From: CBINFS01 sp966250015
GTDB lineage: Bacteria > Bacteroidota > Rhodothermia > Rhodothermales > DASSAV01
Direction: 5' to 3'
Length of the DNA stretch: 64,000 nucleotides
Assembly (NCBI GenBank): GCA_966250015.1
Contig: CBINFS010000004.1
Coordinates: 1-64,000 of the forward strand
Position 1 is the stretch's first letter. Every line of letters begins with the position of its first letter. Shown here in pieces: positions 24,154 through 32,120 of this stretch. The notes beneath the pieces were generated by a model. It saw nothing but the letters and a program-made list of their open reading frames with translations. It ran no database searches and was not told where the DNA came from. The position numbers were made by a program, and so were the translations under genes.

Positions 24154-24804
24154 CTAGTGCTCTCCCTCACTCTCGACCCACTGTACGGCATGCTGCATCA
24201 ACTCGGCAGCGGTGCCCAGGTTCAGCTTGTTTTTAATTCGGGCGCGGTAAGACTCGACGGTTTTGACAGACAGGTGTAGGCGTTCGGCGATTTCGCGTGT
24301 GCCGAGCCCCTGGCCGGTGAGCTCGAACACCTCCAGCTCACGGTCGCTGAGCACTTCGAGGGGTGACTGGTTCATCTCCTTTCGCCCTGTCATCATGCCC
24401 ATGAGGAGACGCTCCTTGATCTCGTCGCTTACGTAGATGCCTCCAGCAAGCACGTGCCGGACGGCCTTTACGATGACCTCACCGGCTTCGAGCTTCATCA
24501 GGTAGCCTCTTGCGCCCGCCCGGATGGCGCGTTCCGCGTAGAGCGACTCGTCGTGACGCGATACGACGAGGATATTCAGATCGGGCTTGAGCGCCTGGAG
24601 GTGTTTGATCAGCTCGAGACCGCTCATGCCGGGTAATGAGACGTCGACGATGGCCAGGTCGGGATCGAGCTTATCGATCATCTCGACGGCTTCTTCCGCA
24701 CTGGCAGCCTGTCCAATCACCGACAGGTCCTGTTCGGCTTCAAGCGTGAGCGCCATGCCTTTACGCATGAGCGGATGATCGTCTACGATGAAGATGGTTT
24801 TCAT
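24154..24804 (-). CDS. LuxR/NarL-type response regulator (FixJ-like partner)
   Basis: A 216-residue regulator with an intact receiver: acidic pair D8-D9 (IVDDHPLMR), phosphoacceptor D54 (AIVDVSLPG) and K104 (GYLMKLE). The C-terminal LuxR HTH (~150-210, LSDRELEVFELTGQGLGTRE... KTVESYRARIKNKL) binds DNA. Its ATG overlaps the stop of the upstream kinase gene (ATGA at 24801-24804), so the two proteins are almost certainly partners. Because the pair is next to the divergent cbb3 oxidase locus, that locus is its most likely target; this is inference. Confidence 0.93.
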   Translation of the reverse strand: MKTIFIVDDHPLMRKGMALTLEAEQDLSVIGQAASAEEAVEMIDKLDPDLAIVDVSLPGMSGLELIKHLQALKPDLNILVVSRHDESLYAERAIRAGARGYLMKLEAGEVIVKAVRHVLAGGIYVSDEIKERLLMGMMTGRKEMNQSPLEVLSDRELEVFELTGQGLGTREIAERLHLSVKTVESYRARIKNKLNLGTAAELMQHAVQWVESEGEH

Positions 24805-26798
24805 GCGTACAGTCCCGATTTAACCTTACTCGGTCTATGCCCGCTCCGAAGGAGGGTACAGGTAACGACTGTACCACCTTCCGGAGCGTTGCGTATTTCG
24901 AGCGTTGCGCCGATGATGCGTGCGCGGTGGTGCATGATCCGCACGCCCATCCCCGTGTGATCGACGGGCACCTCGGGGAAGCCGACCCCGTTGTCCTGCA
25001 CGCGGAGCCGGATCTGATCCTCCCCGGATGCGAGGCTGATGGTCACGTGGGTGGCCCGGCCGTGTTTGACCGCGTTGCTGACCGATTCCTGCGCTATCCG
25101 ATAGAGGTTGGTGGCCGCCGTGTTGTCCTCGATCGGCGTCGATCCGAAGGCTTCGAAGGTACACCGAAGCCCGAAGAGGCGTTCGGCGTTGGCGGCGAGG
25201 CGTTGCAGTGCGGCGTTGAGGCCGCTGGCGTCGAGCTCTACCGGAACCAGGCTTCGCGCGAGCCCCCGGGCGTGCTGGTCGGCTTCCTTGATCAGGTCCG
25301 TGATCTCTGAGATCTCCGCTGAAACCTCCGGATTCGTGTCGGCGAGCTTCCGGGCGAGGTTTCTGGAGATCAGGCCGATGCCGGTGAGCATCTGGCCAAG
25401 CCCGTCGTGCAGGTCCTGCCCGATCCGTCGCCGTTCGAGCTCGCTCGTATCGAGGATCTCCTGCTCGAGCAATCGCCGCTCGGTGATGTCGCGGACGATG
25501 CCCGTAAAGATGTGCCGCCCGCCAAGATCGACCTCGCTGACGGCAAGGTCGAGCGGAAACGTCTCGCCATTCTTCCGGCGGCCCACAACCTCTCTGCCGA
25601 TGCCAATGATCTTCCGCTTGCCCGTTTCGTGGTAGGAGCGCATGTATCCGTCGTGATCGGTGCTGTAGGGTTCCGGCATCAGGATGCTTACGTTGCGGCC
25701 AATCACCTCTTCCTCGCTGTACCCGAAGATACGTTCGGCGGCGGGATTGAACGACTCGATGATACCGTTCGCATCGATCGTGATGACGCCGTCGACGGTG
25801 GTCTCGAGGATGGCCCGGGACTTGGCTTCACTCTCCCGCAGGGCTTTCTCGGCATTCTTCTGTTCTATGGCAGCCGCGAGGACGTTTGCGACGGACTGGA
25901 GGAAGTGGAGATCGTTCTCGCTGAAAACGCGGTGGTGGGTGGCGTGGACGCTGAGCACACCGTAGACCTCCCGCTCACCCGCGATCGCCACGCTCATGCC
26001 ACTGACGATGCCATAGTCACGAAGCATCTCCGGTTCCCGGAACCGGGTTTCCGTACTCAGGTCCTCGATGACGACGGGTTCGGAGGAGAGCAGGGTATAG
26101 CCTGCCTGCGTGCCGGGACGGATCGGAATGACGGCTTTCCCGATGAGGTTCTGATCCCAGCCAACGGCGGCGTTGAGCAACAGCCCGGAACCGTCCGGGA
26201 GGCGTTCGAGGATACGGCAGAAGGGGACGTCGGTCGCTTCGGCCATCGCATGGACGGCATAATCGACGATCGACTGTATGGGTTCGCCGGCCAGTGCTCG
26301 CTGGCCAAGCTCCGACACGACCGCCTGCTGCCGGACACGCGATTCGAGCTCAGCGGCGACCTGCCGCTGGCGCAGCTTCTCGCGCGCTTTACTTTCGGCA
26401 AACATGATCCGGGCGTTCACCCGGAACGGATCGAGCGGCGACAGGACGTAGTCGTCCGCCCCGGCCTCTATGAGCGCCGGGATGTAGGACTGCTCGTCGT
26501 CCGCCACGACGGTCAATATGGTCACGACCTGGAGGCCTACCTTTTGCTTGACGTAGCGGCAAAACGCAATGCTGTCGGCAGTCGTGCAGGCCAGCACGAC
26601 AAGGCAGGGGCGCAGGCGCTCAAACGTCACAAAAGCATCCTGAAGACGTTCGCACAGGATGAGGTCGTGGTTCCGCTTTTCGAGCGCTTCCTGAATCGCT
26701 TTACGCAACTCGGCTTTTTCACCCACGAGCAGCGTGCGTATGTGCTCCCCTTCCGAGGTGAGCGTGCACATTCCGTCCCGGCCTGAGTTGACCCGCAT
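24801..26798 (-). CDS. Hybrid sensor histidine kinase with FixL-like PAS domain
   Basis: From ATG 26798 the protein has 665 residues (26771 is an alternative ATG) and no membrane segment, so it is cytoplasmic. Domains in order: a receiver-like module (~20-130) without the phosphoacceptor Asp (A70) or the conserved Lys (S120); GAF (~165-315); PAS (~325-440); HisKA_3 with phospho-His464 (RRIGQDLHDGLGQML); HATPase_c (~565-650, NAVKHG, DNGVGF, GMGVRI). The PAS contains MPEPYSTDHDGYMRSY and KIIGIGREVVGRRKNG. H382 and R402 stand in the same 20-residue spacing as haem ligand H200 and O2-switch R220 of Bradyrhizobium FixL. Oxygen or gas sensing is therefore likely. Confidence 0.9.
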   Translation of the reverse strand: MRVNSGRDGMCTLTSEGEHIRTLLVGEKAELRKAIQEALEKRNHDLILCERLQDAFVTFERLRPCLVVLACTTADSIAFCRYVKQKVGLQVVTILTVVADDEQSYIPALIEAGADDYVLSPLDPFRVNARIMFAESKAREKLRQRQVAAELESRVRQQAVVSELGQRALAGEPIQSIVDYAVHAMAEATDVPFCRILERLPDGSGLLLNAAVGWDQNLIGKAVIPIRPGTQAGYTLLSSEPVVIEDLSTETRFREPEMLRDYGIVSGMSVAIAGEREVYGVLSVHATHHRVFSENDLHFLQSVANVLAAAIEQKNAEKALRESEAKSRAILETTVDGVITIDANGIIESFNPAAERIFGYSEEEVIGRNVSILMPEPYSTDHDGYMRSYHETGKRKIIGIGREVVGRRKNGETFPLDLAVSEVDLGGRHIFTGIVRDITERRLLEQEILDTSELERRRIGQDLHDGLGQMLTGIGLISRNLARKLADTNPEVSAEISEITDLIKEADQHARGLARSLVPVELDASGLNAALQRLAANAERLFGLRCTFEAFGSTPIEDNTAATNLYRIAQESVSNAVKHGRATHVTISLASGEDQIRLRVQDNGVGFPEVPVDHTGMGVRIMHHRARIIGATLEIRNAPEGGTVVTCTLLRSGHRPSKVKSGLYA

Positions 26799-27419
26799 AG
26801 CACAATGGAGCTGGTACAAGATTAGTTGCCAAAATATAGCCTGATTTAAACTTAATAAAGGGTGAACCCCTTCCTGGGTCCGGTCTTCCAGACCCATTTG
26901 ACTTTTATTTCCGAATTGGGCGCTTGATGATCGATTGGTGAGGAGACCTCCTTTGGAAAATTCCGGATCAAGGGGGATTTATGGAGGAACTGCTAAGTCT
27001 TCACGAAGCCGTTGCAAAGGCTAATTCGGATTTGATAATTTTGTATCCGAATTACCTGCATGCAGGTGAGGCGTCGTAACGTGAAAGGCACAAGAACGTC
27101 ACGATCTCGAAACGAGTGGCCTCATAGATTGTGCGTCGGTTTGGTTTTTCAGGTTCTGTCATTGACGGCGTGCACGGCCAGACCTCCGCGTCGTCAACAC
27201 TCCTCAGGAGAGAAGGCCATTCGACGGAGGGTGTTCCGCCTTTCGATACAGGAGATCGGGTAAGAGGATTGCGCTCGTTTCGCCGCAGTGGGCCCTGGAG
27301 CCCGAGCAGGCGAAAAAACTTTTTGAAAACACCCAGCCCGACCGTGGCATAACGTCATTACACCCATCCAGCCCGGGGTGATAGACGTCCATCCATCCTT
27401 CAACGCAATCAGTGCATCC
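26799..27419. promoter_or_regulatory. Divergent control region, sensor kinase / cbb3 operon
   Basis: This 621-base region separates the kinase gene from ccoN and must contain both promoters. It includes the two inverted repeats listed at 27022-27067. A reading frame of 67 codons from ATG 27060 encodes a basic peptide with an LTAC lipobox-like stretch, but its composition does not support a real gene. No exact FNR box was found; the closest, TTGATGATCGATT at 26924, lacks the second half-site. Confidence 0.6.
27022..27067. promoter_or_regulatory. Two abutting perfect inverted repeats upstream of ccoN
   Basis: First, TAATTCGGAT (27022-27031) and ATCCGAATTA (27045-27054) form perfect 10-bp arms around the 13-base spacer TTGATAATTTTGT. 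Second, ACCTGCATGCAGGT (27054-27067) is a perfect 14-bp palindrome sharing one base with the first. They sit ~350 bases before ccoN and ~225 bases before the kinase start. They could be operators or an RNA hairpin; no T run follows, which argues against a terminator. Confidence 0.5.
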
Positions 27420-28937
27420 ATGGAAAGCACGAATAAGCCCGGGGCTATCGCACTGTCGATAGCCGGCACCGGAGACCTCACGGGGCGTCGACAGGTCGAC
27501 GTATTCAGCTATGACGAGCAGATCGTACGCATGTTCGTCCTGGCCACCGTTTTCTGGGGGTTCGTCGGCATGCTGGTTGGCGCCGTGATCGCGCTTCAGC
27601 TCCCATTCTGGCCTGCGAACATGGGCGAGTACCTGACCTTCGGCCGGCTCCGCCCGCTGCATACGAACGCGGTCATTTTCGCTTTTGCGGGCAACGCCAT
27701 CTTTGCGGCGATCTACTACTCGACCCAACGGCTCTGCAAGGCGCGTATGTACAGCGACCTGATGAGCCGCGTTCACTTCTGGGGGTGGCAGGCAATCATC
27801 GTATCGGCCGCAATCACGCTGCCGCTCGGCGTGACGACGAGCAAGGAGTACGCCGAGCTCGAGTGGCCGATCGACATCGCCATAGCCGCGGTCTGGATCG
27901 TGATGGCGGTCAACTTCTTCATGACGCTCCGCCAGCGCCGCGAGCAGCACATGTACGTCGCGCTGTGGTTTTACATCGCGACGATCGTGACCGTGGCGGT
28001 GCTGCACGTGGGGAACAGCCTGGCCATCCCGGCAGGATTCCTGAAGAGCTATCCGGTTTATGCCGGAGTGCAGGATGCCCTCGTTCAATGGTGGTACGGA
28101 CACAACGCGGTCGCTTTCTTCCTGACGACGCCCTTCCTGGGCCTGATGTACTACTTCCTCCCGAAGGCAGCCGAACGCCCGGTCTTTTCATACCGGCTGT
28201 CGATCGTACACTTCTGGAGCCTGGTTTTCATTTACATCTGGGCGGGTCCTCACCACCTGCACTACACCGCGTTGCCTGAGTGGGCGTCGACGCTGGGTAT
28301 GGTGTTCAGCGTCATGCTCTGGATGCCAAGCTGGGGCGGCATGATCAACGGCCTCTTCACCCTGCGCGGCGCGTGGCACAAGCTGCGTGAGAGTGTCGTC
28401 CTGAAGATGTTCGTCGTCGGGATCACGTTCTACGGTATGTCGACGTTTGAAGGCCCGATGCTTTCCGTCAAGAGTGTCAACGCGCTGAGCCACTACACCG
28501 ACTGGACGATCGGGCACGTCCATGCGGGGGCGCTCGGGTGGAACGGCTTCATGACGTTCGGCATGATCTACTGGCTCCTCCCACGGCTGTGGAGAACGGA
28601 GCTGTGGAGCTCGAAGCTGGCCAACGCACACTTCTGGATCGGAACCGTCGGGATTTTGCTCTACGTCTTCTCCATGTACACGTCGGGCATCACCCAGGGG
28701 CTCATGTGGCGGGCATTCGACGAAACGGGCAGGTTGATGTATCCGGACTTCATCGAAACGGTGGTGCAGATCGTCCCGATGTACTGGGTACGTCTGATTG
28801 GCGGATCGCTTTACCTGGTGGGTACGGTGTTGCTCTCGATCAACATGTTCATGACGATCCGGAAGGCGCCAAAGAACCTGCCGGACCCTGCGATTGCGGT
28901 ACCCCGGAAAGACGTGGGCGAGCTGCAACCTGCCTGA
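27420..28937 (+). CDS. ccoN: cbb3-type cytochrome c oxidase subunit I
   Basis: Catalytic subunit of the high-affinity haem-copper oxidase that reduces O2 and pumps protons. The 505-residue membrane protein shows the expected metal ligands: RPLHTNAVIFAF (low-spin haem His), WWYGHNAVAFFL and YIWAGPHHLHYTALP (CuB histidines and the cross-linked region) and HVHAGALGWNGF (haem histidines). About 12 helices are predicted. ATG 27420 (MESTNKPGAI) is preferred over an in-frame GTG at 27378. It is the first gene of a plus-strand cluster running to 38253. Confidence 0.96.
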   Translation: MESTNKPGAIALSIAGTGDLTGRRQVDVFSYDEQIVRMFVLATVFWGFVGMLVGAVIALQLPFWPANMGEYLTFGRLRPLHTNAVIFAFAGNAIFAAIYYSTQRLCKARMYSDLMSRVHFWGWQAIIVSAAITLPLGVTTSKEYAELEWPIDIAIAAVWIVMAVNFFMTLRQRREQHMYVALWFYIATIVTVAVLHVGNSLAIPAGFLKSYPVYAGVQDALVQWWYGHNAVAFFLTTPFLGLMYYFLPKAAERPVFSYRLSIVHFWSLVFIYIWAGPHHLHYTALPEWASTLGMVFSVMLWMPSWGGMINGLFTLRGAWHKLRESVVLKMFVVGITFYGMSTFEGPMLSVKSVNALSHYTDWTIGHVHAGALGWNGFMTFGMIYWLLPRLWRTELWSSKLANAHFWIGTVGILLYVFSMYTSGITQGLMWRAFDETGRLMYPDFIETVVQIVPMYWVRLIGGSLYLVGTVLLSINMFMTIRKAPKNLPDPAIAVPRKDVGELQPA

Positions 28938-29022
28938 TCCCTGAATCCCTCACGACGCGCCTCCTCCCGGCCGGCTGAATCTGGAAGCCTGCCGGGACAC
29001 CGCGCCCAGTTTTATACGCCGT

Positions 29023-29742
29023 ATGAAACGCCTTTTGAAATCAAACGGAGCGCACCGAAAGCTGGAGGGCTGGCCGCTCTTATTTACGATACTCACGACC
29101 CTCGCAATTCTGGTCGGCGGCATCGTCGAGTACCTGCCGTTGGCCCTGGTTCAGTCGAACGTTCCCCGCATCAGCTCGGTCAAGCCGTTCACACCTCTCG
29201 AAGTGATCGGGCGCGACATCTACATAGCAGAAGGGTGTAACAACTGCCACTCGCAGATGGTACGGCCTTTCGCGGACGAGCTTGAGCGCTACGGCGAGTA
29301 TTCGAAGCCCGGCGAGACCGTCTACGAGCACCCGTTCCTCTGGGGGTCGAAGCGCACGGGTCCCGACCTTGCCCGCGTCGGTGGCAAGTACCCGCATCTG
29401 TGGCACGTCCGGCACATGGAGGATCCTCGGTCTACGAGCCCGCAGTCGATCATGCCGCCCTATCCGTGGTTGCTCAGGAAGCAGACGAACTTCGAGGACC
29501 TGCCGAGCCGGTTGCGGGCGCTGCGGCGGGTGGGCGTCCCCTACACCGACGAGGAAATCGAAAACGCCGAAAGCCTTGCCCGCGAGCAGGCTGCTGCCAT
29601 CGCCGCGGACATCGTGGCGCAGGCTGGTCCTGCCGGACTCGAGGACAAGCAGATCGTCGCGCTCATTGCCTACATGCAGCGACTCGGAACGGACATTAAG
29701 CCGGCCGTAACAGCGGACGCCGGCGGAGCCTTACAACCATGA
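29023..29742 (+). CDS. ccoO: cbb3-type cytochrome c oxidase subunit II
   Basis: A membrane-anchored monohaem cytochrome c that passes electrons to CcoN. The 239-residue product has one N-terminal helix (LLFTILTTLAILVGGIVEYL) and a haem c site C72-N-N-C75-H76, followed by the CcoO signature SQMVRPF and RTGPDLARVGGKY. A methionine in SIMPPYPWL is the expected axial ligand. It follows ccoN after 85 bases, and its stop overlaps the ccoQ start (ATGA at 29739). Confidence 0.95.
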   Translation: MKRLLKSNGAHRKLEGWPLLFTILTTLAILVGGIVEYLPLALVQSNVPRISSVKPFTPLEVIGRDIYIAEGCNNCHSQMVRPFADELERYGEYSKPGETVYEHPFLWGSKRTGPDLARVGGKYPHLWHVRHMEDPRSTSPQSIMPPYPWLLRKQTNFEDLPSRLRALRRVGVPYTDEEIENAESLAREQAAAIAADIVAQAGPAGLEDKQIVALIAYMQRLGTDIKPAVTADAGGALQP

Positions 29743-29918
29743 TCAAAGACGTCGTCGACGCGATGAACGCGGGCGTGTTCGCCCAGATCGGCCTGATCGC
29801 CTTTTTCGTCGCTTTCATCCTCATCATCCTGTACGTCGTGACCCTTCCAAAGATGAAGCGGGAGCACGCCAAACAGATTCCTCTGGAGGATGACGAAGTC
29901 AACCCGACCTTGAATTAG
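29739..29918 (+). CDS. ccoQ: cbb3 oxidase small subunit CcoQ
   Basis: A 59-residue protein, MIKDVVDAMNAGVFAQIGLI followed by one transmembrane helix (AFFVAFILIILYVVTLP) and a charged tail ending PTLN. Size, topology and position between ccoO and ccoP identify it as CcoQ/FixQ, which stabilises the oxidase complex. It starts inside the ccoO stop codon (4-base overlap), indicating translational coupling, and ends 8 bases before ccoP. Confidence 0.85.
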   Translation: MIKDVVDAMNAGVFAQIGLIAFFVAFILIILYVVTLPKMKREHAKQIPLEDDEVNPTLN

Positions 29919-29926
29919 AACGACCT

Positions 29927-30556
29927 ATGCGCACCGAGCAACAGCAGGTTACAAACCAGGATCAGGACCTTGCCCTCGAAGGAGAAGGCAAAGACCGGAT
30001 CATCAAGGGACACAAGTACGACGGAATCCGGGAATACGACAACCCGATGCCGGGGTGGTGGGTGTGGCTCTTCTGGGGGACGATCATCTTCTCCGGTATT
30101 TACATCGTCGGCCTGCACTTCGCAGGATTCATCGACTCGTACACGGACGACCTGGCGCAGCAGACCGCACGGATCGAAGCCATCCGGACGGCCTACGCCG
30201 AAGCAAACCCGAGCTTTGAAGTCACCGAGGAAGCGCTGGCTGCGTACACGGACAACGAACTGGCCATCGCAAGCGGCTCACAGACGTTCACGAGGCTGTG
30301 CGCGGCGTGCCACGGCAACCAGGGCCAGGGCCTGATCGGACCCAACCTCACCGACTCGTACTGGATCCACGGTGGATCGGGCGTAGACATTTTCACCGTG
30401 GTCAGCGATGGAGTGCCGACGGCGGGCATGCCGGGCTGGGCAAATGCCCTCACCCCTGAGCAACGCGCTGAAGTCGTCGCGTACATCCGCTCGATAGCCG
30501 GTACCAATCCACCCGGGGCCCGAGAACCTCAAGGTGAGCCGTACGAAGCCCTCTGA
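29927..30556 (+). CDS. ccoP: cbb3-type cytochrome c oxidase subunit III, single-haem form
   Basis: A 209-residue membrane cytochrome c. The N-terminal part (YDGIREYDNPMPGWWVWLFW and the following helix) is the characteristic CcoP anchor. Only one haem c motif is present, C125-A-A-C128-H129, with Met168 (TAGMPGW) as probable sixth ligand. Classical CcoP has two CxxCH sites and ~300 residues, so one cytochrome domain is missing rather than mutated: there is no frameshift, and the reading frame is continuous. It follows ccoQ closely. Confidence 0.92.
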   Translation: MRTEQQQVTNQDQDLALEGEGKDRIIKGHKYDGIREYDNPMPGWWVWLFWGTIIFSGIYIVGLHFAGFIDSYTDDLAQQTARIEAIRTAYAEANPSFEVTEEALAAYTDNELAIASGSQTFTRLCAACHGNQGQGLIGPNLTDSYWIHGGSGVDIFTVVSDGVPTAGMPGWANALTPEQRAEVVAYIRSIAGTNPPGAREPQGEPYEAL

Positions 30557-30594
30557 TCCCGGTGAGGAAGGCAATCGTGAGGAGGAATAGAGAA

Positions 30595-30618
30595 GGTCCG
30601 GTTCATCTGAACCGGACC
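30595..30618 (+). other. Hairpin between ccoP and ccoG
   Basis: GGTCCGGTTCA (30595-30605) and TGAACCGGACC (30608-30618) are perfect 11-bp arms separated by two bases, effectively a 10-bp stem with a four-base loop. No T run follows, so it is probably not a full terminator. It could mark a messenger processing or attenuation point separating structural from assembly genes. Confidence 0.5.
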
Positions 30619-30631
30619 GTATCAGTTTATC

Positions 30632-32113
30632 ATGACGACACCAACTAAAGGAAGTAAGACCCCTCCCATCAAGAGACAGGTTCTCCCCGTCGAAGACGTC
30701 GGTGTGCTCGAAGCGCCGGAGGAGGTGCTCTCGACGATGACAAAAGAGGGGAAGAGGAGGTGGATCTATCCGACGCCCAGCACCGGACGCTGGCAGCGCT
30801 GGCGCCTGATCCTCGGCTGGTTCCTCGTCTTCCTCTTCATTGCGCTGCCGATCATCCCGATCAACGGCTATCCGGCGATGTTGCTCGACGTCGTGCACCG
30901 TGAGTTTGCCCTCTTCGGGATCGTCTTCTACCCGACCGACACGCTGCTCGGCTTGTTTTTTATGGTGGCCTTGACGGCGGCGATCTTCCTGTTCACGGCG
31001 CTCCTGGGGCGAGTGTGGTGCGGCTGGGCGTGCCCGCAAACGGTCTACCTCGAGTTCGTCTTCAGGCCGATCGAGCGGCTCATCGAGGGTAAGGAGCACG
31101 TACGCGCCAAACGGGACCAGGGGCCCCTGACGTGGGACAAGGCCTGGCGGAAAGGGCTGAAGTACGCCATCTACCTCGTCATTTCGCTTGTCCTCGCGCA
31201 CACCTTCGTTGCGTACTTTGCCGGGTGGGACGAGCTGCTGGTGTGGATGCAGCGGTCGCCGCGCGAGCACTGGGGCTTTTTCCTGACGATGGCGATCACG
31301 ACGGGCCTCGTGCTCTTCAACTTCGCTTACTTCCGCGAGCAGATGTGCACGATTGCGTGCCCGTATGCCCGCATCCAGTCAGTCCTGCTCGATCCGGACT
31401 CGCTGATCGTCAGCTACGATCCCACGCGAGGGGAGCCGAGAAGCAAGCGAGGTAAGAACGTGCTCCGGCAGGAGGAGCAGGGCCTGATCCCGGCACTGGG
31501 CGATTGCATCGACTGCGGGGCGTGCGTCCGTACGTGCCCCACAGGGATCGACATCCGTAACGGACTCCAGATGGAGTGTATCGCGTGCACGCAGTGTATC
31601 GACGCGTGCGACGACATCATGGACAAGATCGGGAAGCCGCGTGGACTGATCCGGTATACGTCCGAGCGGGAGCTGGAAGGCGGGAAGACCCGCATCCTTC
31701 GCCCGCGCACCGTGCTCTACTCGATATTTATCGCCCTCATCGGTGCCTTCCTTGCGATTTCGCTGCTGTCCCGCGGATCGTACGACATCAACGTCGCCCG
31801 GAGCGTGGGAGAGCCGTTTATGGAGCTGCCGGACGGCAGGATCGCCAACCGGTTACGGTTCCGCGTCCGAAACCAGCAGAACCACGCATCGTCGTTTGTG
31901 ATCGAGGCAGTACGTCCGGCGGGGGCCGAGGTCACGATCGTCGGCGCGTCTCCGATCACGCTCGATCCTCAGGAGATGAAGCGAGTGGAGGCGTGGGTGG
32001 TGGTGCCGGCCGAGGATTTCCAGGGAAAGAACCTGGATGCCCTCTTCCGACTGCGGTTCGACGACGGGGTCGAGGAGGAAGCAAGCTTTACGCTCCTCGG
32101 TCCGTCAAAATGA
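30632..32113 (+). CDS. ccoG: cbb3 oxidase assembly protein CcoG (FixG), 2[4Fe-4S]
   Basis: A 493-residue membrane iron-sulfur protein. CcoG reduces Cu(II) to Cu(I) for CuB insertion into CcoN. Five helices are visible, with WCGWACPQTVYLEFVFRPIE near 129-148. Two ferredoxin motifs follow: C292-x2-C295-x2-C298-x3-C302-P and C316-x2-C319-x2-C322-x3-C326. A C-terminal Ig-like periplasmic domain (~375-490) follows a last helix. It is the first of the ccoGHIS maturation genes, 75 bases after ccoP. Confidence 0.95.
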   Translation: MTTPTKGSKTPPIKRQVLPVEDVGVLEAPEEVLSTMTKEGKRRWIYPTPSTGRWQRWRLILGWFLVFLFIALPIIPINGYPAMLLDVVHREFALFGIVFYPTDTLLGLFFMVALTAAIFLFTALLGRVWCGWACPQTVYLEFVFRPIERLIEGKEHVRAKRDQGPLTWDKAWRKGLKYAIYLVISLVLAHTFVAYFAGWDELLVWMQRSPREHWGFFLTMAITTGLVLFNFAYFREQMCTIACPYARIQSVLLDPDSLIVSYDPTRGEPRSKRGKNVLRQEEQGLIPALGDCIDCGACVRTCPTGIDIRNGLQMECIACTQCIDACDDIMDKIGKPRGLIRYTSERELEGGKTRILRPRTVLYSIFIALIGAFLAISLLSRGSYDINVARSVGEPFMELPDGRIANRLRFRVRNQQNHASSFVIEAVRPAGAEVTIVGASPITLDPQEMKRVEAWVVVPAEDFQGKNLDALFRLRFDDGVEEEASFTLLGPSK

Positions 32114-32120
32114 GGAAGCC

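Noticed and set aside
25407..26786. Long plus-strand open frame (459 codons) opposite the sensor kinase
   Set aside because: Antisense shadow of a clearly conserved kinase; the composition is not protein-like.
26924..26938. Possible FNR box TTGATGATCGATTGG
   Set aside because: Only the left half-site fits TTGAT-N4-ATCAA; the right half does not match.
27060..27263. 67-codon frame with an LTAC lipobox-like stretch upstream of ccoN
   Set aside because: Its start lies within a perfect palindrome, the mature part would be a short basic tail, and no similar protein is known from cco loci.
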